Shown: positions 8,139 through 17,572 of the stretch, in pieces
Position numbering within the stretch: position 1 is the first letter of the stretch
Layout of the letters: each line of letters opens with the position of its first letter
From: Chitinophagaceae bacterium
Lineage (GTDB): Bacteria > Bacteroidota > Bacteroidia > Chitinophagales > Chitinophagaceae
Direction: 5' to 3'
Assembly: GCA_016786885.1 (NCBI GenBank)
Contig: JAEUVO010000008.1
Coordinates: 1 to 64,000, forward strand
Length of the DNA: 64,000 nucleotides
The notes under the pieces: generated by a model
What the model saw: the letters and a program-made list of their open reading frames with translations, nothing else
Database searches by the model: none
What the model was told of the DNA's origin: nothing
Program-made: the position numbers and the translations under genes

Positions 8139-8549
8139 TTATTTTCCCCTTAGCCCGTCAAATCCTGACTTAACGCCAATGCACATCAAAATTAACATTA
8201 CAAATTCCAACACAATAATACCCTTTCTAGGAACCTTAAAATTCTTTATATAAACATTATGGGGAAATAAACCCGAATAATAAACAGGAACTACTTCTCC
8301 GAAGTTTTCAACTTTTCTTTTGTAACTACTCGGAAGTTTTACAAAAGTAGTAATGTCTTTTTTAAGATTATCATTAAAATAAATAAGTTTGATTTCAAAA
8401 TCTGATTGTTTTACAACAGAAACTATTTTGGCTGTGGCTTCTTTTCGGGTAATAAAGAAACTTAAATTTATTATTAATAGATAACAAACACCTATTACTA
8501 GCATGCTCGATCCTAATAAAACAATCCAGTGTGCAAATTTACTGTTCAT
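8139..8549 (-). CDS. Two-helix membrane protein, candidate immunity protein for the upstream Rhs protein
   Basis: 136 residues: an N-terminal helix (IVLLGSSMLVIGVCYLLIIN), a central mostly beta region of about 75 residues (ATAKIVSVVKQSDFEIKLIY onward), and a C-terminal helix (GIIVLEFVMLILMCIGV). The layout resembles DUF3592-type membrane proteins. It is the last gene of the Rhs operon, starting 17 bases after the Rhs stop codon, the usual place of an immunity gene. A membrane-embedded immunity protein would suit a membrane-active toxin tail. The role is inferred from position. Confidence 0.6.
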   Translation of the reverse strand: MNSKFAHWIVLLGSSMLVIGVCYLLIINLSFFITRKEATAKIVSVVKQSDFEIKLIYFNDNLKKDITTFVKLPSSYKRKVENFGEVVPVYYSGLFPHNVYIKNFKVPRKGIIVLEFVMLILMCIGVKSGFDGLRGK

Positions 8550-8566
8550 GTTTTATGCCCTGTTGA

Positions 8567-11500
8567 TTAGTTTGTTTTGATTGTTTCTTGTATAAAATCG
8601 ATAGCCCTCTCAACCGCTTGCTTTACTGCTGCTTTCTCCAGTTTAATCTGTTCTTTTAGTAATTGCTGGACTTGCTTAATTCGTTGATTTGTTAATTTAC
8701 TTAATGCTCTTGGGCCAATATTAGGAGATTCTTCTATAATGGCTTTTTTAATAGTTTCTATATAAGCTGAAGTTTTGGTAGAAGCAATCTCGCTTGATAA
8801 GCGTTGGTCTAAAAAATTGTGTACTTTTTTGACTACGCCGTTTGCAATTACGTTACCAAAAGCACCTATACCACCGCTTTTCATGATTTCTCCAAAATCA
8901 AAATCCTTTTTCTCATCAAATAAAACATCTAATGTTTGACTCGTCATTTCTCCTGCTGCACCTGAAGCAAAACCTGAAATAATGATTGCATTGAAGGATA
9001 GTCCCCCTAAACTACCTAATACAGCCCCACCTACAAATCCCGAAACTGCAGATCTAAATATCTCATACCCATCTTCTCCTTGAAGTACTGAGAAAGTTGT
9101 ATTTACTCCAGCCCCTATGAATCCAAATTTTATAACATTTGAGGATACCCCTAACGATGAAAGCCCAAATGATACCATTCCAATTTTTGCGCCAGCATTT
9201 ATAATATCATTCAATGCTCTTTGAGCATCTTTATCTCCTGCTGCGGCTTTCTTGGCCAATTGTGCAGCTTCATAACTAGATGTACTATTGACAAGCGCAG
9301 GGTGCATAGGTTCTAATCCATCTAAATCTATTGCATTAGGGACCTCATTACCTGCAAACTGGTATGGTGTATAGAAAGTATATTCATCAGCCAGCCTATC
9401 AATGCAGAAAAACCTTCCTAGCTGATTATCATAAAAACGGTTCTTATAATCATACCATTCTAAACCACTACCATCACTGAACTCTTTATTTTGCTGCTCA
9501 TAACCGTTAAATTTGAATTTGTTTTCACCACCTCCAAAAGAAAGTGCTTTTGAACTGATACCATTCATCGTAAGTCCGAACGGATAATAATGGGTTTCCT
9601 CCAATATAGGCCCTCTTATATGCGTTACCTGCAGGTTGTCAAACCAAACATCCCGATTTGGAGTTTCGTTGCTTACATACACAAACAGATATCCACTTTT
9701 ATCTACCGGCAGGTTGCTGTACTGATGGATGCCCTGCTGTCCGCTTGCTCCTGTCACTTGCGAAAAACTGCTGTTGCTCGCCACATACTTAAATTGTTCA
9801 TCAAACAAAATCCAGTTTAAAAAAGCTTTTGGCTTCTGTGCATCGTAGGATCGTGAATCTAAAAAGGAAGTTACACCGGGTACAAGTACACCACTGCTAT
9901 TAATTTCGTTATAGCCGCCATGATTTCCTGATACATTAATAATACTCCCTGTAAGTACGCTCAGCAGATTGGTTAAAGGGCTTACAGGCGGGTCAAAAGT
10001 ACTGTTGCCTTCCCACCAACTGTTAACCTGTACATTGAACTTATCACCCGCCATTACTTTTAAAACTATAGAAGGACCTATTTTATTGCCATCACCTCTT
10101 ACTTTCGCAGCCTTTTGGGGGTGTCCCCAGGGATAATTGGTTGGTACGGGGGTTCGTGTCAAAGCCAGGTTACCATAGTATTTTTCCTCATCGGTTGCAG
10201 TGGCATCCTCCATTGTTGCAGCAGGATACATATCAGTTTGCTGTTCCTCTGTCAATACCATCCTCACATTCCCTAAATGATCTTTCAGCATATAGTCATA
10301 TTTGAAACTCGCTGGTACAGCTCCCTCTTCTGGTTTAAATCTGATACGGCCTTCTTCATGCGGCAGAAATAAAAGCCTGTCAGTATAATTATGGGGTTGT
10401 GGCGTACTTACCCAAAACTCCTCTTTGGTTTCATACACGAAGCCATTAATATAATAGGTTTCAGTATTAAATGATTTTGTCATGCAGCAGGTCTCTGCTA
10501 CTTTTTTCTTTAACCGGTTTCCCGCAGCATCATAGGTATAGGTAATGTTCCCGGTTACTCCATCCGACTGACCTGCCAAAGGAAACATAGTAATGTACAC
10601 CGGCAAATTCAGGTGATTATATTGAATAGTACCTATATCCTTGTTTTTATCAATAGTAAGATTCCCGTTTGCATCATATGCATAATCCTCTGCAGTTTTT
10701 GTGCTGGCATCATATTTAAAGTCACCCATTTTACTATTGTTGTCATTGAAATCATCCGTCACCTGTTTCAGCTTATTACTGCTGGCGTTTACGTAATTAT
10801 AATGAAGATAATCAATCTGGCTGCTGCTACCTACCTTCAATCCCCATTGCTGCATGCCCAGGATATTGCCATTGGCATCGTAAGCAGACACAGGGTTTTC
10901 GCCATCTCCCATTTTTATTTTGTAATCTACTCCCGCATTAAGGTTAAAACTGCCGCTGGTATATTGGGTAAATTCAGCTTTCATGAGGCGGTTGGCTGCA
11001 TCATAACTAAAATCATACTTTCTTTTCTCTCCGTCACCCCTGCTCTTCCATACCATCCCCCCTATATTCCCGTTATACTGAGGATTTATATATGACTGGT
11101 TGCCTATAATACCATTGTTGGCTTTATCGTATCCCAGGTCAAAGCCAAAGTAGTTATTGTTACTTGCATCTCTAGCATACTCCCTGTTCATCCCCAGCAT
11201 CCAGCCACGGATATTGTATTCATAACTCATTGTTTCCAGCGGATCAGTCGTTCCGGGCTTTGTACCAAGTGATTTCTTTTTCAATTGCCCCAACTTATCA
11301 TACTCATGTTCTGCAATTGTTTTGTAATCGCTCATGGCATTCCCGTTCACCAAGGTGTTGCTAAGCTTCTTTTCTGTTTTTATAAGCCTGCCCAAATCAT
11401 CATAATTCATTTTTGATACTACAACAGTTGTCTGAGCTGTTGTACTTATCCCCTGTTTCTGTATAACTAAAAGTGGCTGACCCGCCCATGTATATTGAGT

Positions 11501-13033
11501 GGTGGTTACATCTACAAATCCCGTTATATTCTTGCTTTGCACCTGAATCACCCTACCCATGTCATCATAGATACTTATGGATTCAATAAACTGGGCAGGA
11601 TTGCTGCCTAGTATTTTTACCCTTGTCCAAGTGATCATTCCACGGGTTGCATTGCTTTGTACTGGCTGCTGTGCATAAGGCCACTGGCTATTAGTGGCTG
11701 TTTCCAAATAGGTGTTCCAGGTACTCAGAAAGGAGGCGCTAAGCCCCGAAGGAAGCCCACTATAATCATCATAGTGAGTATCAGAAAGCATTTCCCAGCC
11801 AGCGCCTGGTGTATTTGTCGTATTAAACGGGTAATAGTAAGGAGTGTTTGTATTTGCAGCGTTAGTACTATGGGTTGCCCAATTATCTGCATTTGTCCAT
11901 AAACCTGTTTGCACTGGTCTGTTCATTTCATCATACAGGGTCACCATCCACTTACCTGCTGCAGCAAGGTTACCATCTCTTGTCATTACCAGCCTGTCCC
12001 GTTTGTCGTACACCATATAATTTAAGGCTGCACCTGGTACTTTTTTTAGTATCATTCTGCCCCGGGCATCATACTCATAACGAAAACACTGCTCTTCTAA
12101 AAGTTCTGTTCCAAGTGTCCAGTTTCCCGACGTAGCCATGGCTTCCACCCCTTTGGGTTGTATTACACATCGAAGATTGTTCAGATTATCATAGATATAA
12201 TAAGTACAGAGCCAACCTGTATACCCTGAGCCAGTACCATCATCAGCTGTTGCAGTTAACTGCACTTTTCTAAGAATAGCCTTACCTTCTTTATCCTTAA
12301 ATTCTATTACCTGTTTACCATGCTCATCGACGGTTACATTCTTGAACAATTCCCCTGGTAAATAATTTGCCGTTGTAGTATAGCTGCCAAATGAGCCGGT
12401 TGTTGCATTGCTAACAGTCCATATCCTTATTCCAGCATCGGAGGGAGTATTAAGCCAGTATTTCATTTCAACTCCTTTGTTATTCCCGACCCAGTTAACA
12501 CCCGGCGCCAATGATTTTTCTGGCCTGCTTAAAGGAGATACTTCAAAATTTGTTTTGCTATAAAAATTTGCTTCATTCTGGTTTCCAAACTGTGCTGTCA
12601 TAAAAACATTCTGCTGCACAAAAGGATTTAGCTTGAATTCTCCGTCATTTACCGGAAAACCACCCGTTGCATTTGCAGCAAAAGGTAAATATTTATACTG
12701 CTCCCTTCCGAATGCATCATACATAACAGGGTTCACTATATCGGCAGCCGTTCCACCGGTCTCCAGGGAGCCTTGCTTTATATTTGTTTGCAAAAGCCGG
12801 CCTATCCCATCAATATACTGTGTGGTTTGTTTTACATCCTTTATTGGTCGTGAAGTAAGATTAATATGGTTAGCTTCAGGGGCTGCTGCATCCCATGTAC
12901 GGATGAAATTCACAACTGAATTGGGGGGATAAGGATCTGGAGCCTGCGCCACAGCTATTTGAAACTGCACCATTATTAATACAGTAACCCCGGTAATTTT
13001 AAACCAATAGTTTAGCATATTTCTGATTCTCAT
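8567..13033 (-). CDS. DUF6443 Rhs-repeat protein with variable C-terminal tail
   Basis: 1488 residues. A signal peptide (about 1-30, ending QIAVAQA) precedes a DUF6443 domain (about 40-180, RPIKDVKQTTQYIDGIGRLL) and a long region of YD/Rhs repeats (about 200-1150: YDEMNRPVQTG, YDDLGRLIKTEKK, YDAANRLMKAEFTQ). The Rhs core ends with RFYDNQLGRFFCIDRLADEY, PYQFAGNEVPNAIDLDGLEP near residue 1240. After it comes a tail of about 246 residues: two Gly/Ala-rich hydrophobic stretches (SFGLSSLGVSSNVIKFGFIG and AVSGFVGGAVLGSLGGLSFN) and a charged helical end. Rhs shells encapsulate toxins; the tail is probably the effector, but I recognise no catalytic motif. It lies between a pseudo-peroxidase gene and a putative immunity gene. 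Confidence 0.9.
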   Translation of the reverse strand: MRIRNMLNYWFKITGVTVLIMVQFQIAVAQAPDPYPPNSVVNFIRTWDAAAPEANHINLTSRPIKDVKQTTQYIDGIGRLLQTNIKQGSLETGGTAADIVNPVMYDAFGREQYKYLPFAANATGGFPVNDGEFKLNPFVQQNVFMTAQFGNQNEANFYSKTNFEVSPLSRPEKSLAPGVNWVGNNKGVEMKYWLNTPSDAGIRIWTVSNATTGSFGSYTTTANYLPGELFKNVTVDEHGKQVIEFKDKEGKAILRKVQLTATADDGTGSGYTGWLCTYYIYDNLNNLRCVIQPKGVEAMATSGNWTLGTELLEEQCFRYEYDARGRMILKKVPGAALNYMVYDKRDRLVMTRDGNLAAAGKWMVTLYDEMNRPVQTGLWTNADNWATHSTNAANTNTPYYYPFNTTNTPGAGWEMLSDTHYDDYSGLPSGLSASFLSTWNTYLETATNSQWPYAQQPVQSNATRGMITWTRVKILGSNPAQFIESISIYDDMGRVIQVQSKNITGFVDVTTTQYTWAGQPLLVIQKQGISTTAQTTVVVSKMNYDDLGRLIKTEKKLSNTLVNGNAMSDYKTIAEHEYDKLGQLKKKSLGTKPGTTDPLETMSYEYNIRGWMLGMNREYARDASNNNYFGFDLGYDKANNGIIGNQSYINPQYNGNIGGMVWKSRGDGEKRKYDFSYDAANRLMKAEFTQYTSGSFNLNAGVDYKIKMGDGENPVSAYDANGNILGMQQWGLKVGSSSQIDYLHYNYVNASSNKLKQVTDDFNDNNSKMGDFKYDASTKTAEDYAYDANGNLTIDKNKDIGTIQYNHLNLPVYITMFPLAGQSDGVTGNITYTYDAAGNRLKKKVAETCCMTKSFNTETYYINGFVYETKEEFWVSTPQPHNYTDRLLFLPHEEGRIRFKPEEGAVPASFKYDYMLKDHLGNVRMVLTEEQQTDMYPAATMEDATATDEEKYYGNLALTRTPVPTNYPWGHPQKAAKVRGDGNKIGPSIVLKVMAGDKFNVQVNSWWEGNSTFDPPVSPLTNLLSVLTGSIINVSGNHGGYNEINSSGVLVPGVTSFLDSRSYDAQKPKAFLNWILFDEQFKYVASNSSFSQVTGASGQQGIHQYSNLPVDKSGYLFVYVSNETPNRDVWFDNLQVTHIRGPILEETHYYPFGLTMNGISSKALSFGGGENKFKFNGYEQQNKEFSDGSGLEWYDYKNRFYDNQLGRFFCIDRLADEYTFYTPYQFAGNEVPNAIDLDGLEPMHPALVNSTSSYEAAQLAKKAAAGDKDAQRALNDIINAGAKIGMVSFGLSSLGVSSNVIKFGFIGAGVNTTFSVLQGEDGYEIFRSAVSGFVGGAVLGSLGGLSFNAIIISGFASGAAGEMTSQTLDVLFDEKKDFDFGEIMKSGGIGAFGNVIANGVVKKVHNFLDQRLSSEIASTKTSAYIETIKKAIIEESPNIGPRALSKLTNQRIKQVQQLLKEQIKLEKAAVKQAVERAIDFIQETIKTN

Positions 13034-13064
13034 ATAATCGATTTCAATATGTTTAGGTCAGCCT

Positions 13065-13580
13065 TTAATAACTGGCTGTAATAGCATCTGTTATTTCTTC
13101 GTTCATAGGATCAAGTTTTGGAGAAAATACCGCCTGTATACTGCCGTCTTTTGCTATAAGCACTTTTTGAAAATCTCCTGCAATCTGTAAATCAAGATCA
13201 CCATTTTGAGCCCTGCTGGAAAGCCAGCTATATATGGGATGAAGCCCCGCACCTGAAACTGGTGCTTTCGCAGCAATTATAAAAGTGGTATTATAATTTG
13301 TCTGGCAAAACTGTTTAATCGAAGCATTACTGTTAGATTCATTACCAAAACTGTTGCTTGGAAATGCAATTACCACCAGGCTGTCTGCATAAGTTTGCTG
13401 CAATTGCTGCAATCCTGCCAATTGACTGACACGAGTACTGCCTGTAGCAATATTGACAAGTAATATCTTTTTGCCCTGGAAAGTGTTCATATTGACAGTT
13501 CCACCGTCTGTATTTTGAAACTGAATATTGTAAATGCTGCTTATCAAAAAGCAAAGCAGGGATAATGCGGTATTAAACAT
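13065..13580 (-). CDS. Glutathione-peroxidase-fold protein lacking the catalytic residues
   Basis: 171 residues with a hydrophobic N-terminus (about 3-17) consistent with export. The body follows glutathione peroxidase closely: FQGKKILLVNIATGSTRVSQ aligns with the active-site loop, LVVIAFPSNSFGNE with FPCNQFG, IKQFC, LHPIYSWL and DFQKVLIAKDGSI. Yet the peroxidatic Cys is Ser48, the Gln of FPCNQF is Ser, the Trp-Asn of WNFEKF are Gly-Asp, and the resolving Cys is also Ser. All four members of the catalytic tetrad are gone, so it cannot be a normal peroxidase. It sits inside the Rhs operon (31 bases before the Rhs gene), which suggests a binding or chaperone role. Confidence 0.8.
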   Translation of the reverse strand: MFNTALSLLCFLISSIYNIQFQNTDGGTVNMNTFQGKKILLVNIATGSTRVSQLAGLQQLQQTYADSLVVIAFPSNSFGNESNSNASIKQFCQTNYNTTFIIAAKAPVSGAGLHPIYSWLSSRAQNGDLDLQIAGDFQKVLIAKDGSIQAVFSPKLDPMNEEITDAITASY

Positions 13581-13597
13581 AGTCTATCTGTTTATTT

Positions 13598-16500
13598 TTA
13601 ATAACAAGTAATAGCACAAGCCGTAGAACTGGTAATAGTCTCCCTGTAACTACTCATTGTTCCATCACTGAAACAATAAGCATAAGTACATTCCCAGGGA
13701 CCATTTTTGGACATCTTTTGCGAAGCAATCACTGACCAAATACCTGTTTCACATATTCCATTGATACACTTCTTATCAGGACCAGGACAGGCTGTTTCAG
13801 TACAAATACAAATACCATTCGCATTGGCAAAAGCTTGTCCGTTAAAAGCCAGATCGCTTTGGGCTTGCTGATCAGCATCAGCCTGGCTTATCATTGAACC
13901 AAATGCATTAGCCGGTACAGTATAAGCTACTACACTTCCCTCATAACCTGCACCACAGTCATTTTTGGTAAAATTCTGAGTTAAGAAGCCGCTCTTGAAA
14001 AATACATTCGAACAACTTACAGGCTGGGGGCCATTGAGATAATTATACTTATAACATATTTTTTTGAGAATGTTAAAGTCCTTATCTCTTATCAGCGTGA
14101 GCCTTGCCGCATTATCATAGCTATAATAACTGATCCTGTTATTTACATCGCATTGGTTCATGATACCAAACAAAGGCTGATAAGCATAGGTAGTCATAAA
14201 AGCACCTTTTGGATATAATCTTAGCTCATCTACCTTGCCCGTTCCTGTTATAGAGACTGAACTGCTTCCGCTTATGCTATACTCCTTATATACCCAGTTA
14301 CCAATGGTGGCCCCGTTTACAGGCGTCAACCCGTTTACATTGATACTGCTTCCGAAAAACCATATTGATAAAACATACTCATTTGCCGGGTTCAATGTCC
14401 GTGTTATTGTTTGAGCATTTCCCCCATAATTAAGATCAAATACAGAAGACCCGGTGGGACAAGGATTCAATCCGGTTCTTGCATTTATATTATAGCTCCA
14501 TTGATTGTACCCACCCTGTGACCAGGTTTCATTTGTTTCGAACGAAGTATAAGCTATATCCGTTGCTGACCCCGCATTTTTAACCTCTGCTATCGGAAAT
14601 ACTCCTTTGTAATCCCACAGGTATGCAGTCTTTGTATCATTTGACTTAAATACTTCCTTTACATTCCCGTCGCCATAATAACTGATATTCATTCCTTCTT
14701 CTGCACCTGCCCCGGCGATGGTATGATTAATGGTTTTTGTCGAAACAGGTTTATACCCACCTGCGCCTGTTATATCACTATAATAATATTTCTTCGTGGC
14801 TATTGCAGTAGTCCCGATAAATGTTCTTTCTTCCAATACAGTTGAAAGGATATTCTTGCTAACCATTCCGCTGCTAAACGGATACTCAGGGTCCCCTACT
14901 TTATCCTCAGGATAAAAAAACTGCGATCTAAAAACTGATCCATCACTCTTCGTTATTGTCTTCTCCGTTAATAAAGGATTACTGTTTCCCTTGTAAGTAA
15001 ATGAAGTTGTTGTAGTATTGACCTGTCCGTTGGCATAGTTCTTTTCAATTATCTGGGAAGGGTTGTTGTGGTAATGATATAAATGAAACGAGTTAAAGAA
15101 ATAAGCAATAGCTGCCAGGGCGGTGTTATCTGGATAAATTTTGTTATAAATCCTTTCATATCCAACTGTTTTCTCAGTAAACCGGTTTGGATCCTGATTG
15201 TAAATATATTCTTGCGACATTAACGGTGTAGTTCCGCCCTGGGCATATACTTCCTTCTTCCAAAGCTTCCCTCTTTCAGTTGCCCTTGATGAAGGCCGGG
15301 AAATCCTTTTCATCTGATTGGCCAGGCTTATGATATCATAATCAGTGTCCCAATACTTTATAGCTGAATTGCTGATAAAATGTAAATCGGGACAGGCAGC
15401 AGGAGTGTTTTCATATTCACCATTATCAGGATTGGTGAAAATATATTTTGAAAACCCCTCAGTACCGTTGCCTGTAATCTCAACTACCTGTGGATAACAA
15501 ACCGGGGTCTCTGCGTACCCGGCTGCTTTTGAAATATTCTGATCGAATAACTGATCATGATAATCACCATTCCCTTTGTTATAGCGCATTCTGAACACTC
15601 CATACTCGGTTAACAATCCACTGGAAGGGCCTGAAGGATTAGAATTGTAATTTTTTATGTATTTAAACTCGGTTGTTGTACCGGGTGTATTGATGATTTT
15701 CTTAATCCTGGCTCCTCCCACATTTTCTTCTGATGTCAGCTCTACCCAAGTAGGTATCATTGAATTACCTTGCGTATTCACCAAACGCTTCAATATCTTT
15801 TTTACTTTATGCCCCTCATACTCAAAATCAGTTTTCCCGCCTGTAGGATAGGTAATAGTATGTAAAAGTCCTATATCCGATACAACTGGATTCGCTGTTC
15901 TTACCTGCCCCGTATATGTGAAGTTACTTTCAAATTCCAAGGGGTCTCCATAAATAGGTCCAAACAAGCCAACTAACCTGACATTGGCGGCTTCTGCATT
16001 ATAGTAGCCCCATTTATCAATTGCCGCTGTCAGCGGATGTTGCAATTCGCCAGTTCGCCAATAATCAAATACATATTTTGTACTGTTATTGTTGAATTTC
16101 AGTTCTTTCAAAAATAAACGGTTCCCCTGGGCCATCGATCCATAGAACTGATAGACAAAATCATATACCAAACGGGGAGAACCTAAGAATTCACCATCAT
16201 CAATCGGAGAAGAAATACCAGCTTTATCCTGGATTGTTATTCTTTCCAGTTTGCTGGAAAAATAACCTTGATTCTTATTAATCATTGATGCAAAATCAGT
16301 ACCCCCTGCCTGAGTGGTATAAAAGTAATTTGAATTGAACTCATTTCGCCTTGAATATGTAAAATTGACTGTGCGAAGTTTTGTTTCAATTTTTTTCAAA
16401 TAGGCCATTTTAATCAAACTCTTCTCTACATCAATAGGCGGATAATCTGATGAGGAAGTGCTCCCAAACAAGTGCCAGGCCTCATGAGAGTTTTTTAAAT

Positions 16501-17545
16501 AAAGCTTTATATCCATAAACTCAACTTGCCTCTGACTATCCCACCAACCGGTGTTTATATCTGTCAAATGAGTTAAAACTTCTGCATCTGAATAGGAATA
16601 AATTCCATAGTCAAAATTGACTTCTTCTCCGTCAGGAGCCACTGCCTTGGTCAGGTACCAGCTATTTACAACACCCGTTTTCCCGTCCACATGCCTGTTG
16701 AACTGTGCCGGCGCAACATAACTGAATGATACTTCCAGAGCACTTAATAAACCTCCAAAATGAAATACATATCCATCATCTGATGTAATAACAATTTTAC
16801 TTATAGAAGCGGTATTTAAATTAGGGGTATTCTGCAAAGTCTGTTGAAATGCTAAATTCCCTATTGATGCGCCCAGGTCATATTTATTATAATTAGTGAT
16901 AAATGCTGATAAGTCCACTTTGTATTTCCTGTCGCTGTTCACTTTTACCTGTCCGTCATTTCCCATTACAAAAGTGCCGCTGTGACCCAGAAAATTAAAG
17001 GAAAATATATCGGGGTTATACTCGCTGTTAAGATTTGCCATTGGAAAACCTATTTGGTTATTATGACTACTTCCCAGGAATTGCAGGTCTTCTATATGTG
17101 ATTGAGAGGGAAGAGAGTTGGGTGCGAGTTCATTTATCCCATAGATATATCCTTTATGTTCTTTTGTATATAGATCATACAGGGTTGAAGAAATGTGGTC
17201 ATACTTTTCATCTGGCACACCTTTTACTACTCTTGTAACAGCTCCCCCGGCAGTTAAATTCCAGTTCTGTCCCGCAACACCCGCATTCTTGTTGGGAATA
17301 AATCCACTTGCATCATATCCCAATGAAATAGGTATACTTAGTCCAGCTTCTGTCAACTGATAAATAGGTACGTTTATACCCGGGGCCCCCGAATAATGAT
17401 TAACATTGTAGGCGCCGAATTTTCCAAGGTTGGCAGCTTCTGGGCTTAATATGTGAACAGGCGGGCTATTAAATGAATTGTTTTGCGAAAAAAGAAACGC
17501 TCTACTTCCTGCAAACAAAAATGTTAATATCAATAATCGCTTCAT
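13598..17545 (-). CDS. Large secreted Rhs-like protein with DUF5977 region
   Basis: 1315 residues with a signal peptide (MKRLLILTFLFAGSRAFLFS). The N-terminal region (LGKFGAYNVNHYSGAPGINV, PISLGYDASGFIP) is that of Bacteroidota proteins related to SpvB/TcB-like and Rhs shells. Rhs-like strands follow (YGDGNVKEVFKSNDTKTAYL, YSYDNAARLTLIRDKDFNIL) at about 960-1180. Near the end is a DUF5977 stretch (FTKNDCGAGYEGSVVAYTVP, SQADADQQAQSDLAFNGQAF) and a Cys-rich tail (CICTETACPGPDKKCINGIC). It is the second gene of the Rhs operon, 17 bases upstream of the peroxidase-like gene. It probably forms part of the secreted shell or its surface anchor; no enzymatic motif is visible. Confidence 0.85.
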   Translation of the reverse strand: MKRLLILTFLFAGSRAFLFSQNNSFNSPPVHILSPEAANLGKFGAYNVNHYSGAPGINVPIYQLTEAGLSIPISLGYDASGFIPNKNAGVAGQNWNLTAGGAVTRVVKGVPDEKYDHISSTLYDLYTKEHKGYIYGINELAPNSLPSQSHIEDLQFLGSSHNNQIGFPMANLNSEYNPDIFSFNFLGHSGTFVMGNDGQVKVNSDRKYKVDLSAFITNYNKYDLGASIGNLAFQQTLQNTPNLNTASISKIVITSDDGYVFHFGGLLSALEVSFSYVAPAQFNRHVDGKTGVVNSWYLTKAVAPDGEEVNFDYGIYSYSDAEVLTHLTDINTGWWDSQRQVEFMDIKLYLKNSHEAWHLFGSTSSSDYPPIDVEKSLIKMAYLKKIETKLRTVNFTYSRRNEFNSNYFYTTQAGGTDFASMINKNQGYFSSKLERITIQDKAGISSPIDDGEFLGSPRLVYDFVYQFYGSMAQGNRLFLKELKFNNNSTKYVFDYWRTGELQHPLTAAIDKWGYYNAEAANVRLVGLFGPIYGDPLEFESNFTYTGQVRTANPVVSDIGLLHTITYPTGGKTDFEYEGHKVKKILKRLVNTQGNSMIPTWVELTSEENVGGARIKKIINTPGTTTEFKYIKNYNSNPSGPSSGLLTEYGVFRMRYNKGNGDYHDQLFDQNISKAAGYAETPVCYPQVVEITGNGTEGFSKYIFTNPDNGEYENTPAACPDLHFISNSAIKYWDTDYDIISLANQMKRISRPSSRATERGKLWKKEVYAQGGTTPLMSQEYIYNQDPNRFTEKTVGYERIYNKIYPDNTALAAIAYFFNSFHLYHYHNNPSQIIEKNYANGQVNTTTTSFTYKGNSNPLLTEKTITKSDGSVFRSQFFYPEDKVGDPEYPFSSGMVSKNILSTVLEERTFIGTTAIATKKYYYSDITGAGGYKPVSTKTINHTIAGAGAEEGMNISYYGDGNVKEVFKSNDTKTAYLWDYKGVFPIAEVKNAGSATDIAYTSFETNETWSQGGYNQWSYNINARTGLNPCPTGSSVFDLNYGGNAQTITRTLNPANEYVLSIWFFGSSINVNGLTPVNGATIGNWVYKEYSISGSSSVSITGTGKVDELRLYPKGAFMTTYAYQPLFGIMNQCDVNNRISYYSYDNAARLTLIRDKDFNILKKICYKYNYLNGPQPVSCSNVFFKSGFLTQNFTKNDCGAGYEGSVVAYTVPANAFGSMISQADADQQAQSDLAFNGQAFANANGICICTETACPGPDKKCINGICETGIWSVIASQKMSKNGPWECTYAYCFSDGTMSSYRETITSSTACAITCY

Positions 17546-17572
17546 AAATGACCTGTTAAAAGCTTATTTGAA

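Noticed and set aside
13065..13580. Annotating the Rhs-operon protein as an active glutathione peroxidase
   Set aside because: All four catalytic-tetrad residues are replaced.
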